DNA of 64,000 nucleotides. It comes from an uncultured Cryomorphaceae bacterium. GTDB lineage: Bacteria > Bacteroidota > Bacteroidia > Flavobacteriales > Schleiferiaceae. The position numbers and the translations under genes were made by a program. Location of the stretch: the NCBI GenBank assembly GCA_937120475.1, contig CAKZJV010000007.1, forward strand, positions 2,868,068 to 2,932,067, written 5' to 3'. The notes under the pieces are model-generated. The model had not been told where the DNA came from and ran no database searches. It was given only the letters and a program-made list of their open reading frames with translations. This document shows, one piece after another, positions 63,301 to 64,000 of this stretch (position 1 is the stretch's first letter; each line of letters opens with the position of its first letter).

Positions 63301-64000
63301 GGTGCCACCTATTTTTGGTACGATAAGGTCGGCCGCCTGGTAGCCTCGCAAAACCAGAAGCAAGCGGCTTTGGATGAGTATAGCTATACCCGTTATGATG
63401 GCCTGGGGCGGGTAGTTGAAACCGGCTTGATAAGGGGAAAGCCCGGTTACCCCCTACAATTGATGACCGCCAGTGTGATCAACGATCCCTCCTTTCCCAC
63501 CAGCCTTGAAAATACTAACGATCGCGACCCTAATCGCTACGAAGTATCCCGTATGTATTATGATGAGTTAAGTCCTTACATGGATGACTTTGTAAGCTAT
63601 TACATCGGATCAACTTTGGACAACCTTCGTTCGAGAGTTTCATCGGCTGCCTACTATGATGTTTTGGAGTACGATAACACCAATGGTGTGTTCCTTTTTG
63701 AGGATTACAACTACGCTACCCATTACAGTTATGATGAACATGGTAACGTAAAAACCCTGATCCAGGATAAAACTCATTTCAATATTAATACCCAGCGTTT
63801 CAAAAAGATAGATTATACCTACGACCTGGTGAGCGGTAATGTGAACGAAGTGCATTACCAAAGCGGGGAATTCGATCAATTGATCCACCAATATACCTAC
63901 GATGCTGATAACCGGATAACCAGCGTGAGAAGCTCGCGTGACGGTATTTTATGGGACCAGGATGCCGCTTATGAGTACTACCGCCACGGGCCCTTAGCCC
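57346..64000 (+). CDS. Giant RHS/YD-repeat protein, N-terminal 2218 residues (runs off window)
   Basis: The frame opens at ATG 57346, 3 bases after the preceding stop. I sampled it at several points and found it open to the right edge, giving at least 2218 residues. A signal peptide covers about residues 1-25 (ending SAYA). Residues ~205-330 include an FN3-like segment (EIQISWDCQPGAEEYELEW). At ~346 the block SYMDGTQRSRQNVTHNS leads to YDYQGRPKIQTLPVP. From ~1915 on there are typical YD/RHS repeats: YYYDQAGNLVKTIPPEG, YTYNSLNQLVQQVTPDGG, YDKVGRLVAS, YDGLGRVVETG, YSYDEHGNVKTL, YTYDADNRITSV. The window ends at YEYYRHGPLA, the entry to the RHS core. The variable C-terminal toxin or effector tip lies outside. 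Confidence 0.9.
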   Translation, partial: MRTFINLRDSLLTTLFILLVFSAYASREKFSAQFTHSQLNAGNSLSLEAPAQGCGASFTETKLFHYVSLSLDQDYQDLISGNSDLVFTLDIALFQQGSSTASVSYSGVQLAIDPDNDLQTPKQLQEEIYYIASGYYKIEVDIVSITQNSVSVTDADIPDNVQLSIYTDAERYYDFDASARPTGLSHELLDDADQQSLISPFNPDVAYSNAEEIQISWDCQPGAEEYELEWTFVNDYNSLPGYFKQATNLALTNREFAWNSSRITTTGLSYNIPLVYDHGFIAYRLRAVSRGGTGYSKIIKGAWTSLASASTVADYGYQRLAEHQPDKKWQGSTSFAEEGKKKSVVSYMDGTQRSRQNVTHNSTENTAIVGETFYDYQGRPKIQTLPVPANDSKIDFYENFNKLNGGTTYHKSDFDEDHANCLDGAMAMDASSGAANYYSSSNPDQAGINAHIPEADGYAFSEVQYTADNTGRVKRQGGVGSDYQLGSGKETRYFYALPDQVELDRLFGTEVGHAKHYRKIVVVDPNGQASITYQDMGGNVIATALTGKRPQPMASLLDDIGTPIENSITTQEQVDILNKVNPSDVDTKLDNNVINASEDGLLLNYGFIYSADDDFYGRYQATLPAFTDECISGYEAVMDINVKLWANDCNVLLDDFQGTVGNYNVSASSDATQIVELGTTGTPLNLNVGDYKIEKELKVNQQYLEAYAQHYVENATCFLTLQDFITEAWTDVDTTDCDSNTVFDEESGLWSYDCQACLNDLGSFANFSGSQDEYDELYRQCNEPCVGYVSSCEVLRISLLSDVSPGGQYAFFEEDDNGDYVSNDPLSVFNDGSTEPNRLPEYLRGGSIDLNAIFGTTNLNEIIDDWDQTDAENMVQYHPEWLLYEQLCDELTTIPSSATMSSEEYDWWLQEIDTYDDAYNEGLLNGYDELLQNDPYYQLLNTADQNAFLALLSNVRNSSDNLIEYVEKLVYCNNWYSSSVPGVCNGANAPALGTDASYKEEQWRVLRSNYLAIKTEFLGRRHSQQALNLAEIVNPQDPNLIDWGYNNAGIGHTSFNFYKYMVAFYPGFDFNSFGGSQTVLSHIIDYFHSRQMINGPYRPLYKDKQKRVVLADGVLPDQAHPNQPQDDTETDAEIYKRTGLCPAAFQLKGLLGDLLRSGSLTNTLNMLAVDAYTELLYQLVHGFTGLNQPYVHREFVPTVTASTLTIDFDLHPANTATGFSDIPAFLVLSRETGSTFSWTDFNNGTIMVKQVRQLVPNGQNSGGNYGFALEMDVLNTGTGETYLEVISGTIKGIDLESCATVASYIPVVKNNIGHGLEEFLTLLVANGDFNSTTEVHLQGANSPYSVHFNQMFRPILDPLFEFDNFVWKRDGSTDVFEIYSSATIVSGSPDVAPNSIRLEFCTPLPTGFADYDDIHYFEDLKPDFNNSGCGNSNLYFNIVEHTSTTATNIANQGPLYLRLALYNGQGATASFDGRVPVSNDQDSTVEEERCVKFADNRQLLEDLIDNIWSHTLSPVEGAYAVNQWFSFTDKELQLLRKYAGEFTNLNYPQLSFDWFDWLGASATQVPNDEDDYVIAFWGHHGISEPSPPTAAEGFSVSGSVPGLNVSFNLQDLYGSYDDCHIQMRFIRQEAGLKFIDIVSLLELKPKPDAGGVTGEFLVRVQMDDGSQEWIEGYSCFELSSCVNCTEVSPEVPVNCWAKAATFDNLASSVSGLDPIPSEDFCESRFYKCVDDYADYLDVMGVTSTTSPYYISIQEFYHQEMSFYKGYYYDYLTFMLGVSLPSDVEAALPGTYSDQFILLGAFAEAELGMACVTAYQNYYVPGSADDAIDEYCKYYDPEYPCPLLDFQPTPVFELEENPCVEFYTDVVESNAQQAYDRYVSQIKDDFKQRYTEHCISTAVETFSRTGSGSADHHYTLYYYDQAGNLVKTIPPEGVQPLSVANTTALDAIKASRINGSHYPVTHDVNLETQYTYNSLNQLVQQVTPDGGATYFWYDKVGRLVASQNQKQAALDEYSYTRYDGLGRVVETGLIRGKPGYPLQLMTASVINDPSFPTSLENTNDRDPNRYEVSRMYYDELSPYMDDFVSYYIGSTLDNLRSRVSSAAYYDVLEYDNTNGVFLFEDYNYATHYSYDEHGNVKTLIQDKTHFNINTQRFKKIDYTYDLVSGNVNEVHYQSGEFDQLIHQYTYDADNRITSVRSSRDGILWDQDAAYEYYRHGPLA

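Noticed and set aside
1-64000. tRNA, rRNA, CRISPR and intact insertion sequences.
   Set aside because: I scanned intergenic regions by eye for tRNA-like ends, regularly spaced repeats and transposase motifs and found none; a dedicated search could still find something small.

Overview
The window comes from a member of the Bacteroidota, most likely a marine-type Flavobacteriales relative. The clade assignment is inferred from several features: a gliding-motility-associated C-terminal domain and two further type IX secretion (T9SS) sorting tails, a one-piece hybrid two-component system with propeller repeats and an AraC-type output domain, a fused CcoN-CcoO cytochrome oxidase subunit, SusC/FecA-like TonB receptor architecture, lipoproteins with Bacteroidota-style lipoboxes, and promoters matching TTTG-N19-TAnnTTTG. 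Shine-Dalgarno sequences are largely absent. No rRNA, tRNA, CRISPR array or intact insertion sequence was seen.

Layout. 1-7.1 kb: end of a T9SS-exported PKD protein, an ArsC-like protein, oligopeptidase B, a 2,4-dienoyl-CoA reductase, a lipoprotein glycerophosphodiesterase, a TPR lipoprotein and recA. 7.1-10.1 kb: an AT-rich pair of unknown exported proteins. 10.1-17.6 kb: intact yifB/comM, an SDR-cupin pair and a giant hybrid sensor kinase, closed by a decayed second copy of the 3' end of yifB. 17.6-20.6 kb: a beta-helix-like T9SS protein, an unknown secreted protein and a possible small RNA. 20.6-37.6 kb: a microaerobic respiration island with a cNMP-domain protein, an FNR-type regulator, ccoI, a beta-CASP RNase-like protein, a radical SAM/SPASM enzyme, YceI plus an outer-membrane barrel, a cysteine-dioxygenase-like cupin, the complete cco operon (ccoS, ccoNO, ccoQ, ccoP, ccoG, ccoH, TauE/SafE-like) and hemN. 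37.9-44.2 kb: a TonB receptor, HTTM protein, imelysin-like lipoprotein and DUF4856 lipoprotein, which looks like a metal/iron uptake operon. 44.7-48.8 kb: two DUF2490 proteins around an exported beta-carbonic anhydrase, a small MscS-type channel and a PepSY-like protein, followed by a Fic protein. 49.2-64 kb: a polymorphic RHS locus with a lipoprotein, a 2246-residue secreted protein, a 240-residue exported protein and an RHS/YD-repeat giant running off the right edge.

How the genes work together. The clearest integrated system is the microaerobic island. Seven palindromes of the form TGAT-N4-ATCA (two with one or two substitutions) lie mostly about 35-60 bp upstream of start codons in every relevant promoter region of 21-37.6 kb. 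This is the FNR/Crp-family binding pattern, and the island contains its own FNR-like regulator next to ccoI. This ties high-affinity cbb3 oxidase assembly, oxygen-independent haem synthesis (hemN), a radical SAM enzyme, a YceI/porin pair and a cysteine-dioxygenase-like protein into one putative regulon.

The most interesting less-explained items are the RHS locus at the right edge, the 5.7-kb SDR-cupin-sensor block flanked by yifB and a yifB remnant in direct orientation, and the carbonic anhydrase/DUF2490/MscS cluster.
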